DNA of 64,000 bases from Rheinheimera sp. MM224 (GTDB lineage Bacteria; Pseudomonadota; Gammaproteobacteria; Enterobacterales; Alteromonadaceae): assembly GCF_947090785.1 (NCBI RefSeq), contig NZ_OX352320.1:2480001-2544000 (forward strand). Reading direction: 5' to 3'. This document shows positions 27,846 to 37,571 of the stretch, piece by piece. Every line of letters starts with the position of its first letter. The first letter of the stretch is position 1. The position numbers and the translations under genes were made by a program. The notes beneath the pieces are model-generated. The model made no database searches. It saw nothing but the letters and a program-made list of their open reading frames with translations, and was not told the origin of the DNA.

Positions 27846-29672
27846 CTAATTCTTACGGTAATTCATAGGATTGGCAGGATAATAACAAAGTTCCTGCTGG
27901 CTCTGGTGGCTGAAATGCCGGGTATCTTTGTGCGGTAACTTCATAAAGCCGCCCACACCCTCACCGCTGATTAAAGATACTTTTGACAGAATACTCTGCA
28001 ATAAAGCTGCAAATTTCGCTTCAGCTGCAGGTTCAAGCAAACGGTAATAGTTGTGTATTTTCATATACAAAGGGGTGACTTCAAAAATAATACAGCCGGT
28101 GTGGCGAATTAAATTAAGTGCAGCCAGGTCATCCATAATACTATCCGGCAACACCAGTTGCTCATCAGGGTCTTTACCATCTTCAAAATAACTGTGCTGA
28201 GCGCTGCTATCGTCCAGTTGGCTCTGGCCCAGCTCGTATTTAAGCGCCGTGCCTTCTGGCACCACAAAAGGCTGTTCTGTGCTGTCGCGCGCTATGTGAA
28301 TGGTCTGGCGGGCATCAAATAAACAGGCTTTAAAAATCCCCACTTTGGCGATAGAACGCGCCAACTGCACTACATTATTGACAGCAACAGCAAAGGCTTT
28401 TTGCAGACGCTCGTCAAACAGATTGAGGCTGGAGTCAATATAAACCCCGGAACTTTGCCAATGGATAGCAATACCACCGACCACAGGATAACGACCTAAA
28501 CGGCTAACAGCAGCCACAAAAGCTTTTTCGGTTTCCCCCATGCCCTCGAGGTAGTTTTTGTAATAACGCTCTAACTGCACGTCATCTATGTACTGGATAC
28601 CTTCTTCATCACTGTGTTCACGTAAAAAGGATTTACGCGATGAGTAGACCACTGTGTCCAGCTCCTGTGCTTTGGTGCTGGTCCAGACCGGTAACACCGA
28701 CTCTGTGCTTAGCAATGGCAAATCAGGTGTCACCAAATGATGTAATCGCGGCATAGCTTTTAAGAAATAATCACCGGCTTGCTGACGTAACAACAAATCA
28801 TCCGCCAGCATGCTGTCGAGCATAGTGGCAAACTCCATCGGCAAACCCAGGCTTCGTGCAGGTATCGCCTTGCGGCCAAAACGGCAAGACTGGCCGGACG
28901 CCAGAGCATACAAAGTACTGGCGACACCCTGCTCATCAAAACGAGGGCTGGATAAAGCACCGGTTCGCTGCTCTGGACCAATAAAATACACATCCCCTAA
29001 ACGGGCATTGGAGGTCTGTAAATCCGATGACATCAGCTGCATCACGTTAGTGCCAATGTAATGGCCTTCACTGTCGAGCTGGGCAAACACCGAAGAGCCC
29101 CAATCCACCAGACTGATTTGATTGGTGCTCTCGTCGTAGACAATATTTGAAGGTTTTATATCGCCATGCACTATAGGTGCAGTTTCGCCGTCTTTTTTAT
29201 GTTGGCGCAAAGCCAGTAATAAACTCGCAAGCTGAGTGGCGATATCCAGCAATAATCGCACCGGCACACGACCGTGCTTCAGGCTGTATTGCTCCAGATC
29301 CACGCCTTTGGCGCGGCCCATCATTAAAATGCCCTGCTTTTTCACCAACTGATAAGTAAAAAACGGCGGCACATTCGGATGCGCAGCCTGTGACAACATA
29401 TAACCTTCGTCAGCCAGACGCTCCTGAATATGAGGTGGTAAATTAATGCGGGAGAATTTAAACACCACATCCTGCTGCTTTTGATCAAGGCCGGCAAAGA
29501 CAAAACCATAAGCGCCCTTGCCCACCAGCTCAATTTGACGATAACCCAGTTTCTCCAGTTCAGAGATACAAAGCGCCACCCAGTCTTTGAGCTTTTTAGC
29601 GTCATTGGCGTTTAGCAGGTAAACCGACTGCTCTTCGGGGATATAGAAGTTACGAAGCTGATGTTTATCCAT
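27846..29672 (-). CDS. protein kinase-domain protein (Ser/Thr type)
   Basis: A 608-residue cytoplasmic protein with a eukaryotic-type kinase domain in its first about 310 residues. The Gly-rich loop is GKGAYGFVF (51-59), the ATP-anchoring Lys is probably K72 in FKFS, the catalytic loop is HGDIKPSN (169-176), and the metal-binding motif is DWG (190-192) in place of DFG. The remaining about 300 residues show no recognised domain or membrane helix. It precedes the exported M1 peptidase by 14 bases. The substrate is unknown. Confidence 0.85.
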   Translation of the reverse strand: MDKHQLRNFYIPEEQSVYLLNANDAKKLKDWVALCISELEKLGYRQIELVGKGAYGFVFAGLDQKQQDVVFKFSRINLPPHIQERLADEGYMLSQAAHPNVPPFFTYQLVKKQGILMMGRAKGVDLEQYSLKHGRVPVRLLLDIATQLASLLLALRQHKKDGETAPIVHGDIKPSNIVYDESTNQISLVDWGSSVFAQLDSEGHYIGTNVMQLMSSDLQTSNARLGDVYFIGPEQRTGALSSPRFDEQGVASTLYALASGQSCRFGRKAIPARSLGLPMEFATMLDSMLADDLLLRQQAGDYFLKAMPRLHHLVTPDLPLLSTESVLPVWTSTKAQELDTVVYSSRKSFLREHSDEEGIQYIDDVQLERYYKNYLEGMGETEKAFVAAVSRLGRYPVVGGIAIHWQSSGVYIDSSLNLFDERLQKAFAVAVNNVVQLARSIAKVGIFKACLFDARQTIHIARDSTEQPFVVPEGTALKYELGQSQLDDSSAQHSYFEDGKDPDEQLVLPDSIMDDLAALNLIRHTGCIIFEVTPLYMKIHNYYRLLEPAAEAKFAALLQSILSKVSLISGEGVGGFMKLPHKDTRHFSHQSQQELCYYPANPMNYRKN

Positions 29673-29701
29673 ATAGTTTCAGACAAATACCCTTAAAACG
29701 A

Positions 29702-29734
29702 AAAACCCGGATTACTTTCGATCATCCGGGTTTT
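29702..29734 (-). terminator. terminator of the bkd operon
   Basis: AAAACCCGGAT (29702-29712) pairs with ATCCGGGTTTT (29724-29734); the minus-strand product ends in a T-run (CCGGGTTTTTCG). It separates the bkd genes from the kinase gene. Confidence 0.85.
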
Positions 29735-29776
29735 GTAGCAAAGAACGGTGCCAATTACCAGCTATTCGTCAATGAC

Positions 29777-31348
29777 TTAGACCATAGACAACAACATGGA
29801 TGACGGTTGTTCCAGATAGCTTTTCCACAAGTTAGTGAAACGGGCTATGGTGCCGCCGTCTATGACGCGGTGATCACCAGACCAGCTGATTTGCATCAGA
29901 GAGCGGCCTTCCACTTCACCTTTGGCATTAAAACGTGGCAACAACTGAGTTTTACCCAGCGCTACTATTGCCACTTCCGGCTTATTGATAATAGGAGTCG
30001 CCACAGTGCCGCCAATGGCGCCAATGTTGGAAATAGTGATAGTGCCACCTTTCAGCTCTGCCGGGCTAACACGGCCTTCACGGGCGGCGTCAGTCAGTTT
30101 CGTCAGCTCTTGGGCAATTTGTACAATCGACTTGTTCTGACAGCCTTTGATATTTGGCACCAGTAAACCCACTTTAGAGTCGACCGCTATACCAATATTG
30201 TGGTCATCAAAATACGTCAGTTCTGAACAGTCGCTGTTGACCTGACTGTTCATAATAGGGAACTGCTTGATGGCCAGCGACATGGCTTTCATAAAAAACG
30301 GCATCAGAGTCAGCTTAATACCCTGCTTGGCATATTGATCTTTCAGCTGGCCGCGCAAAGCAATCAGCTCTGTTAAATCAATTTCTTCACAGTAGGTAAA
30401 GTGCGGGATAGTCGATACCGAATCCTGCATCTGACGCGCCATAGCCGCTTTAATGCCTTTGATAGGCTCAACACGACTACCGCCAGTGCTAGTCACAACA
30501 GCTGTGGCCGTTGCGGCTTTAACTGGAGTTGCGGCAACTTTGGCTACAGCAGAAGTAGCACCACCATTTGCATAAGCTTTGACATCGTCTTTATACACCC
30601 GGCCTTTGTCACCAGAACCTGGCACTAAGGATAAGTCGATGCTTAATTCACGGGCTAAACGACGCACGGCCGGGCTGGCTAAAGCTTTGCCATTGCCTGC
30701 TGGAGCTGCAGTTGAAGCTGCGGCGACAGAGGCTGCCTTCGCAGCACAAACCGGGGCAGCAACTGGCGCTGCAACAACTGCCGGAGCAGCAGTTGAAGCA
30801 CCGGCTATTTCCTGTTGAAACAGCGGGCTATGTACTTTAGCAATTTCACCTTTGGCATAATGCAGCTTGACTACTTTGCCGGCATATTTGGCAGGTATTT
30901 GCACTAAAGCTTTGTCGGTCATCACATCACAGACCGGCTGGTCTTCGGCTAATACATCACCTTCTTTGATCAGCCACTCGACAATTTCACACTCAACAAT
31001 ACCTTCGCCTATATCAGGCAGAATAAAGTCTTCCAGCTGTTTGCCTGTAGCAACAGCGGCAGGAGCGGTTTGCGTCGTAGCTGAAGCAGGTGTAGCCGCA
31101 GGAGCGACACCGTCTGTGTCCATTTCAAACAAAGGCGCATGCACTTTGGCTATATCGCCTTTGGCATAATAGAGTTTAGTAACCACACCATCGTACACAG
31201 CTGGAATTTGTACTAAAGCTTTGTCGGTCATCACGTCACAGACAGGCTGATCTTCGGCGATACGATCACCTTCCTTCACCAGCCATTCAACGATTTCACA
31301 CTCGACTATGCCTTCGCCAATATCCGGCAGAATAAAATCTTTTTTCAT
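29777..31348 (-). CDS. bkdB: branched-chain 2-oxoacid dehydrogenase E2 (dihydrolipoyl acyltransferase)
   Basis: A 523-residue E2 subunit that moves the acyl group from lipoamide to CoA. There are two N-terminal lipoyl domains (3-80 and 106-183), each with the lipoylated Lys in DVMTDKALV, joined by Ala/Pro/Thr-rich linkers. An E1/E3-binding domain follows (LASPAVRRLARELSIDLSLV). The catalytic domain ends with SWSGDHRVIDGGTIARF, containing the HxxxDG active site. The two lipoyl domains are about 79% identical by direct count. It is the last gene of the operon with E1alpha and E1beta; no E3 (lpd) is nearby, so E3 is probably shared. Confidence 0.95.
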   Translation of the reverse strand: MKKDFILPDIGEGIVECEIVEWLVKEGDRIAEDQPVCDVMTDKALVQIPAVYDGVVTKLYYAKGDIAKVHAPLFEMDTDGVAPAATPASATTQTAPAAVATGKQLEDFILPDIGEGIVECEIVEWLIKEGDVLAEDQPVCDVMTDKALVQIPAKYAGKVVKLHYAKGEIAKVHSPLFQQEIAGASTAAPAVVAAPVAAPVCAAKAASVAAASTAAPAGNGKALASPAVRRLARELSIDLSLVPGSGDKGRVYKDDVKAYANGGATSAVAKVAATPVKAATATAVVTSTGGSRVEPIKGIKAAMARQMQDSVSTIPHFTYCEEIDLTELIALRGQLKDQYAKQGIKLTLMPFFMKAMSLAIKQFPIMNSQVNSDCSELTYFDDHNIGIAVDSKVGLLVPNIKGCQNKSIVQIAQELTKLTDAAREGRVSPAELKGGTITISNIGAIGGTVATPIINKPEVAIVALGKTQLLPRFNAKGEVEGRSLMQISWSGDHRVIDGGTIARFTNLWKSYLEQPSSMLLSMV

Positions 31349-31358
31349 CTGGCTATCC

Positions 31359-32336
31359 TTAGAAATTAACCGAGCGTTTTATCGCTTCGTAAGTTTTCAG
31401 ATGATCGGGCACATATTCTTTTTCCAGTGCCAGCGGGTATGGAATATCCAGACCACAAACCCGTTCAATCGGGCTTTCCAGATGCAGGAAGCATTTTTTC
31501 TGAATGGTTGATGCAATCTCAGCTGCAAAACCACCCGTCAATGGCGCTTCATGGTTAATAACTAAACGGCCGGTTTTCATTACCGATTCAGCCACAGTGT
31601 CGACATCCCAAGGCTGAATGCTACGAAGGTCAATCACTTCACAGGAAATGCCTTCAGCTTGTGCCATATCCACAGCTTTTTGGATAATTTCCATCTGCGC
31701 ACCCCAGGCTAATACGGTGACGTCTTTGCCTTGTTGCAGCACTTCGGCTTTGCCTAATGGAATTTCGTAATACTCTTCTGATACTTCGCCCACAGAAGCG
31801 CGGTACAGTTTCTTAGGTTCAAAGAAAATCACCGGATCCGGGCAGTTAATAGCTGCTAATAACAAGCCTTTGGCCTGAGCAGGATCGCGTGGAACGACAA
31901 TTTTTAAACCTGGTGTATGAGCAAAATAAGCTTCAGGTGACTGGCTGTGGTAATGACCACCCGCAATACCACCACCGTATGGCGTGCGGAATACTAAACC
32001 ACCAACATTAAACTCATTGCCTGAGCGGTAACGGAACTTAGCCGTTTCATTCACAATTTGGTCAAAGGCTGGAAAAATGTAATCAGCAAACTGAATTTCA
32101 GCCACAGGTTTCATACCCTGAGCCGCCATACCGTTGGCAAAACCAGCGATACCCTGTTCAGTTAAAGGCGTATTAAAACAACGGGCTTTACCGTATTTTT
32201 CCTGCAATTTGCTGGTCGCGCGAAATACGCCACCAAAGTGGCCGACGTCTTCACCAAAACACAATACACCATCGTCTTTGGCCATGGCTAAATCTAAGGC
32301 GTTGTTGATCGCCTGTAACATATTCATCTTAGCCAT
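31359..32336 (-). CDS. bkdA2: branched-chain 2-oxoacid dehydrogenase E1 beta
   Basis: A 325-residue beta subunit of the thiamine-diphosphate dehydrogenase. Blocks typical of BCKDH E1beta are [69 protein letters not shown] and [16 protein letters not shown]. It works with the alpha subunit to decarboxylate 2-oxo acids from Val, Leu and Ile. Its ATG overlaps the alpha stop codon by one base (TAATG) and it ends ten bases before bkdB. Confidence 0.95.
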   Translation of the reverse strand: MAKMNMLQAINNALDLAMAKDDGVLCFGEDVGHFGGVFRATSKLQEKYGKARCFNTPLTEQGIAGFANGMAAQGMKPVAEIQFADYIFPAFDQIVNETAKFRYRSGNEFNVGGLVFRTPYGGGIAGGHYHSQSPEAYFAHTPGLKIVVPRDPAQAKGLLLAAINCPDPVIFFEPKKLYRASVGEVSEEYYEIPLGKAEVLQQGKDVTVLAWGAQMEIIQKAVDMAQAEGISCEVIDLRSIQPWDVDTVAESVMKTGRLVINHEAPLTGGFAAEIASTIQKKCFLHLESPIERVCGLDIPYPLALEKEYVPDHLKTYEAIKRSVNF

Positions 32337-33520
32337 TATTCAAATCTCCCCGCCGTCACCGGATAAGCATCCGGGTACTTTCTGATATGTGCTTTTAGTT
32401 CTTCTAATTGTTCGTTTAACAGCGGAATTGGTGTTTCGTACACATCACTCATCAGATGTTCGATACCAGGCTTGGCCACTTTTTCTGCCACTTTTAGTGC
32501 ATCCAGAATTTCCTGACGCAGCGCGTCGGACTTAGCTTTATCAGCTTCTTCGTCCAGCCAGCCTTGTTTCACCAGCCATAAACGGAAACGGGAAATCGGA
32601 TCGTTTTTACGCCACATCTCCTCTTCTTCTTTAGAGCGGTAACCACTTGGGTCATCAGACGACGAGTGCGCACCTAAACGGTAAGCGATAGATTCAATTA
32701 AAATCGGCTCTTCGTGTTCCAAAGCATAGTCACGAGCCATTTGAGTGGCTTTGTACACAGCCAGAATATCAGCACCGTCGACACGAATAGCTTTGATACC
32801 GTAACCTACACCACGACAGGCAATACCATCGCCTTTAAACTGCTCGTTGGCAGGCGTTGAAATGGCATAACCGTTGTTACGGCAGAAGAAAATCACTGGC
32901 GCTTTATGTACAGCGGCCATATTTAATCCGGCGTGGAAGTCACCTTCAGAAGCTGCACCTTCACCAAAATAACAAATGGTGGTGTTTTTCAGTCCGCGTA
33001 ACTTTTGCGCATAAGCGTAACCACTGGCCTGAGGAATTTGCGTGCCCAGCGGTGATGAAATTGTCATGTAATAAATGTTTCTGCTGCCGTAATGCACTGG
33101 CATCTGGCGGCCTTTACCTAAATCTTTTTCGTTGGAAAACAGCTGATTCATAAACTGTTCCAGACTAAAACCACGATAACGCAAAGCGCCTTGTTCACGG
33201 TACTGCGCCATAATCATGTCTTTATCATCCAGTGCAGCAGCACTGCCGACAGTGGCGGCTTCTTCGCCTAAACACTGCATATAAAAACTGATACGACCCT
33301 GACGTTGAGCGGCCAGCATACGTTCGTCCAGTATGCGGATAAACTGCATGCTGTCGTACATTTTAAGGGCTGTGGCTTGGTCGAGTTGTGGTACTTCAGC
33401 ACCAGGGTAAATAGAACCGTCATCCTGCAGGATGCGCAGTGTAGGAATTTGTAACGCGTGACCGCTGGTAAACTCAGCTGTGTGCACTGTAGAGATGGTT
33501 GCGTTATTGGGGTTAGTCAT
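32336..33520 (-). CDS. bkdA1: branched-chain 2-oxoacid dehydrogenase E1 alpha
   Basis: A 394-residue alpha subunit. The thiamine-diphosphate motif runs from [20 protein letters not shown] to [11 protein letters not shown]. The [12 protein letters not shown] loop corresponds to the phosphorylation loop of mitochondrial E1alpha, and [19 protein letters not shown] and [15 protein letters not shown] are further family blocks. It begins the three-gene operon bkdA1-bkdA2-bkdB for catabolism of branched-chain amino acids and supply of branched acyl-CoA. Confidence 0.95.
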   Translation of the reverse strand: MTNPNNATISTVHTAEFTSGHALQIPTLRILQDDGSIYPGAEVPQLDQATALKMYDSMQFIRILDERMLAAQRQGRISFYMQCLGEEAATVGSAAALDDKDMIMAQYREQGALRYRGFSLEQFMNQLFSNEKDLGKGRQMPVHYGSRNIYYMTISSPLGTQIPQASGYAYAQKLRGLKNTTICYFGEGAASEGDFHAGLNMAAVHKAPVIFFCRNNGYAISTPANEQFKGDGIACRGVGYGIKAIRVDGADILAVYKATQMARDYALEHEEPILIESIAYRLGAHSSSDDPSGYRSKEEEEMWRKNDPISRFRLWLVKQGWLDEEADKAKSDALRQEILDALKVAEKVAKPGIEHLMSDVYETPIPLLNEQLEELKAHIRKYPDAYPVTAGRFE

Positions 33521-33731
33521 AGGTGTCTCTTTTGGTTGTATCCGTCAGACTGTGACAAACATCGGCGCAATACGGTGGCTTGGTGACCACTCTTGGTAAA
33601 TGAATTGCGTTTCCCCGTTTGCCCTGACCATTATTTTTGTTTTACGTGTTTTATTCAGTATGGCTATTTTCTTCTATTTTTCGGCCGCAACTTTACCTTT
33701 ACGTAAACTGCATTGCAACCAGAGGCACAAA

Positions 33732-33771
33732 TAAAAACAGCTGGTCCATGCACTAAAGTGTGGCCAGCTGT
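33732..33771 (-). terminator. terminator of astE
   Basis: ACAGCTGG (33737-33744) pairs with CCAGCTGT (33764-33771) with a 19-base loop; on the minus strand it is followed by TTTTAT. It lies about 40 bases beyond the astE stop. Confidence 0.7.
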
Positions 33772-33809
33772 CAGAGTTTTTGTACTCTGCCAAAGCATTC
33801 GCCAGTGGC

Positions 33810-34862
33810 TTAACTCACTTTTCCAGCCACTGAAACAGGTTTTACCATCAGCATTGCGCGCTGACCAATAGCCACTTTAGGGTTAGGGAAAATAATAGCT
33901 TCACCTTCCACTTCCACTTTGTACTCAACGCCCTCGTCACTCGCAAGAAGAGTACCGACATCAAAAGTAGTGAAGTTTTCAATAGTGTCGGCAAAATGCA
34001 ACTTGAAAGCTTCTGTGGTTTTATTGATAGAACGGCGCACTTCATAGAGGTTAAAATCGGCTTCATTAAACTCTGTGGTATGAAGATCGCCGCCTGAAAT
34101 TAAAGCCCTGAGCGCCGATGCAGCCTGAGTAAAACGGCTCATATCGTTTTGACCAAAAGGCCGGACTTTCCCCAGCTCAATGGTAAAACCATGCGCCTTG
34201 CAGCTTTGGGCGGCAAAATAACTAAAAGTACTGGCGGGAGTTTGCATCAGAAGCACTGTATTAGCACCGCAGGCCTTCAAAAACTCAAATTGGGCTTTGC
34301 TCCAGTTTTCACCATGTAGAAATGGATACACAGCAAATTTCTCAAAACGAGAACCGCGAATAGCAGTGTGCAGATCATAAAGTTTACGCTCACGTAAATC
34401 TTGCGGCGCTTCGTCGAAAAATTTCAGCACATAGGTTTCTAACTTTTTCGCCCGCTCGCGCTCAGCGCTTTGTACACCAGGCTCTTTACTGTGATGGCCA
34501 GAGAATAAGCGATTGAGGTTATCCTGAATTTCCCGCACTCCAGCATTGATAGCCGGTGGATTACCAAATAAAAACAGCACCCGCTCTTTCAGTAGTAACT
34601 TTTCGGCTAATACGTCATTTAACAGCTCGGAACAAAGCTCAACTGGCGCAGTTTCATTACCATGTACACCACTTGAAAGCACTATATCCTGCTGGCCAAA
34701 CTGCTTAGGCTGGCAATAGATCACACCTGTATCCCAAATCTGAATTTGTGTGCCGTTTTCAAGTTGATAGCTGGCAAAGGGTAAAAAATCAGCATGGGCT
34801 AAGGTGAGCTTTAAAAAATCAGGGTGGTGCTGCAATTGCTGCAACAACTCTTCAGGCTTCAT
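33810..34862 (-). CDS. astE: succinylglutamate desuccinylase
   Basis: A 350-residue M14-family zinc amidohydrolase, the last step of the arginine succinyltransferase pathway (N-succinylglutamate to glutamate and succinate). The zinc ligands are in SSGVHGNETAP (H-x-x-E), and the third His is in YDLHTAIRGS. ELGKVRPFGQND near the C-terminal part carries the expected catalytic Glu segment. GGAG lies five bases before the ATG. The other ast genes are not adjacent, so the gene is separated from the pathway cluster here. Confidence 0.9.
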   Translation of the reverse strand: MKPEELLQQLQHHPDFLKLTLAHADFLPFASYQLENGTQIQIWDTGVIYCQPKQFGQQDIVLSSGVHGNETAPVELCSELLNDVLAEKLLLKERVLFLFGNPPAINAGVREIQDNLNRLFSGHHSKEPGVQSAERERAKKLETYVLKFFDEAPQDLRERKLYDLHTAIRGSRFEKFAVYPFLHGENWSKAQFEFLKACGANTVLLMQTPASTFSYFAAQSCKAHGFTIELGKVRPFGQNDMSRFTQAASALRALISGGDLHTTEFNEADFNLYEVRRSINKTTEAFKLHFADTIENFTTFDVGTLLASDEGVEYKVEVEGEAIIFPNPKVAIGQRAMLMVKPVSVAGKVS

Positions 34863-34986
34863 AGATGCTCCATAGGCTAGCGCTTAAACGCTTTTTTAAG
34901 TTGCCCTATTCTAGCTTGTGGCCTGAAACACTCCAAGCTGCTTTTCATTTGAAAAAGCAGCCTGGCATTCGAACTACTCTCAGATA

Positions 34987-36267
34987 CTACAAACCGCAGC
35001 TGGCTCCATAAATCGACTGCGCCCATTGTGGGTTGTCGATAAAAGGATTGCGGTTTTGTTGCCACTCGTAAATGCGGTTATTACGACGGGACTCAAAACT
35101 ATCCACCGGATCTTGTATATGCCATTGCAACAATACACACAATTTGCCCATTTCAGGCGCTGAACTGCCGGTAGGTGCAAAGTTACGTAAAATCAGGTTT
35201 GGCGTGCTGGTTTCATCGCCCCCTTCGTAGCGCACATCCATATAAAACATCATACGCGCGACATCACCTTTGACGGCATTACGTGGCTCAAAGCTGTCGC
35301 TGTCAGTTTTGTTTTCCGGCGCTTCAGTCAAAGCTGTGCCGCCTAGATCAAAGTCTTTGTTGCCGCGACTGGAGTTAATAGACACATCGGCAGGTCGCAA
35401 ATGATGGATATCGGTGTAAGCGTATTGGCTTTCACTGGGGAAACCATGGCTTTTGGCCCAGACATGCTCACGATTCCAGGCATCCAATGAATTGGTTTGG
35501 CCGGCGCGGAAGGTTTTTGCTTCAGAGCGACCAGCATAAAGCAGGATCACATTATTGGTATTATTTGGGTCTTCATCTGTATAGGAAAGCGCATCCCACA
35601 CCTGACTGTAAGTTAAGCGGACGTGACCCCGTAAAATGCTGTTCAGCGCAGCTTTGAGTTCGCTGCCAGATTTGCCCACTGCGGCTGCGTAATAAGTGGG
35701 TAAATTGACAACAGGTGGAGTGCCACCTCCTGTATCGCCACCGCCACTGCAGGTTGCAGTAAATACGCCGGTGCCAGGATTACCTGAATTGGCAGACACC
35801 ACCCAATCTGAGGCCAGATTATTATCTGTGGTTTTATTGCGGCTAATGGATTTATCAACAGCATTGATGGACCAACCGGACAAGCCATTTTCCCAGCCCA
35901 CCGCATCAACTTCTGTGCTGCCATTTCTTAATTTGACGTAATCGCCACTGTTACCAAAAGCCAGGGATAAACCAGCTAGCTCTGGTGTTTTGCCATACAG
36001 GCTTTGCATGGCTGCACTGTTTTTTGCCACCAGAAAATAGCTGCGTGGCGCCACTGTGCCAGACAAATTAAAGCTGCCGCCGTTATCCTGCAGGTTATAG
36101 CCTTGCAGATTAATGGCAGTGCAGCTGTTGTTATAAAGTTCGACAAACTCTTCAGTGTTGTCATTAGTTGGAGCGTCATACAACACTTCAGTGATCAGCA
36201 GATTGGCAAAGCTGGCACCGCTGTATAAGGCTGCAGTAAGCAGTGATAAGGTTGTGATCTGTTTCAT
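34987..36267 (-). CDS. secreted endonuclease I with N-terminal lamin-tail domain
   Basis: A 426-residue exported nuclease. It has a signal peptide (1-21), a lamin-tail (LTD) domain (about 22-160, from NLLITEVLYDAPTNDNTEEFVELYN), a Gly/Thr-rich linker (174-184) and an endonuclease I domain. The nuclease motifs are REHVWAKS (266-273), HHLRP (288-292) and SRGNKDFDLGG (300-310). Enzymes of this layout degrade extracellular DNA for nutrient use or biofilm dispersal. The ATG follows GGATTTATA. It is monocistronic. Confidence 0.92.
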   Translation of the reverse strand: MKQITTLSLLTAALYSGASFANLLITEVLYDAPTNDNTEEFVELYNNSCTAINLQGYNLQDNGGSFNLSGTVAPRSYFLVAKNSAAMQSLYGKTPELAGLSLAFGNSGDYVKLRNGSTEVDAVGWENGLSGWSINAVDKSISRNKTTDNNLASDWVVSANSGNPGTGVFTATCSGGGDTGGGTPPVVNLPTYYAAAVGKSGSELKAALNSILRGHVRLTYSQVWDALSYTDEDPNNTNNVILLYAGRSEAKTFRAGQTNSLDAWNREHVWAKSHGFPSESQYAYTDIHHLRPADVSINSSRGNKDFDLGGTALTEAPENKTDSDSFEPRNAVKGDVARMMFYMDVRYEGGDETSTPNLILRNFAPTGSSAPEMGKLCVLLQWHIQDPVDSFESRRNNRIYEWQQNRNPFIDNPQWAQSIYGASCGL

Positions 36268-36422
36268 TATAAATCCTGTAAGTTCTTGTTATTGTTTGAG
36301 GATCTGCATCCTGCCCCCAGAATTGCTTTGCTTCTCCGTCAAAGCACTACAAGATTAACTTAGATTTATGACAAATTGCTTAAATATAAAACATAATATT
36401 TACTTTATTTGTTCAGCAAAAA

Positions 36423-37301
36423 TCAGGCCCACATCACCAACACCGCAGCTAATACAATCAAAGCTAGCCCCAACAAGTCCTGACGTTTGAGTTTTTCTTT
36501 TAACACCAGCACAGAAATCAGCAGCGTAAATAACACTTCCACCTGCCCCAGCGTTTTGACATAAGCCACAGCCTGCAAACTCATAGCAGTAAACCAGCCC
36601 AAAGAGCCGAGACAACTGGTAAAACTGGTGGCTAAGGTCAGCTGTGGCCTTTGCCATAACTTCACTAAGGTCGTTTTGTCGTTCAGCGCCAGATAAACCA
36701 GCAAAACAAAGGTTTGGGTGGTGATCACAAAAAACAGTACCCAGGCCGCTGCGGGTAAAAACGGCAAGCCCAGGGTCAGGCTGGCCTCACGGACCCATAA
36801 AGATGTCAGCGCAAAAGCTAAACCACTACCTAAACCTAAGGCCAGAGTTTTGGCTGATAAAGATTGAATACTGGTGGCTCCTGTTAACAAAAATACAGCG
36901 ACACCACCAATAAAGACCCCAACCCAGCCTAAAGGGCTGATGTAAGTACCAAAAAACATCACACCGACAATAGCAGCCAAAATAGCCTCGCTTTTAGCAA
37001 GACCCACCCCTATCGCATAGTTTTTTAGCCGGAACAACACCACCATCAAAGCAGTTGCCAGAATTTGCATCGCAGAAGCGGCTAGCACGTAAAACACAAA
37101 CCAGAAGCTAAAATGCGGAATGGCATAATCCTGCCATTGGTAAAGCCCGACTAAATACAACAGCGCTAAAGGACCGGCGTAAATAAAGCGGGCTAAAGTC
37201 ACGCCCATCACAGGCACATCTTTACTCAGTTGTTTTTGTAACGCATTGCGCATTGCCTGCATAAACGCTGCCAGCAATGTAAAAGGGATCCATAAAGACA
37301 T
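36423..37301 (-). CDS. EamA/DMT-family transporter
   Basis: A 292-residue inner-membrane protein with ten predicted helices in two EamA halves. I chose the ATG at 37301 (MSLWIPFTLLAAFMQAMRNA) because it gives the family length and places the first helix at the N-terminus; the reading frame stays open upstream to 37421 but codes a non-membrane stretch. Features include LARFIYAGPLALLYL in half one and VAYVKTLGQVEVLFTLLISV in half two. The substrate is unknown. Confidence 0.85.
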   Translation of the reverse strand: MSLWIPFTLLAAFMQAMRNALQKQLSKDVPVMGVTLARFIYAGPLALLYLVGLYQWQDYAIPHFSFWFVFYVLAASAMQILATALMVVLFRLKNYAIGVGLAKSEAILAAIVGVMFFGTYISPLGWVGVFIGGVAVFLLTGATSIQSLSAKTLALGLGSGLAFALTSLWVREASLTLGLPFLPAAAWVLFFVITTQTFVLLVYLALNDKTTLVKLWQRPQLTLATSFTSCLGSLGWFTAMSLQAVAYVKTLGQVEVLFTLLISVLVLKEKLKRQDLLGLALIVLAAVLVMWA

Positions 37302-37571
37302 ACAGACATCCATCGAAATCAGGAACCTGCATAATGCAGCGGCTTGTAAAACGGCGCAATCAGAAAATGGCAAGGCTGAAAAATTCTGACCATACTGAAA
37401 CCGAAATTCATTGTGGTTCAACAGTCGTTGTAGTTTAAGGCAGCGGCAGTGCTGTTTGAATGAGTTTCCTCAACCACTCATTATCAGCAGCAGAGCCAAC
37501 AGCCAGGCCTTACTAATGCTTGCAGAGAGCAAAGACCGCGGCAGGTTCGTTTTACTTAAAAGGTTAAGGTC

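Noticed and set aside
34932..34962. Hairpin beyond the nuclease gene stop
   Set aside because: The stem is reasonable but no T-run follows in the transcription direction, so it was not called a terminator.
37302..37421. 40-codon N-terminal extension of the EamA transporter
   Set aside because: It lacks membrane character and a ribosome site; the later ATG gives the family length.
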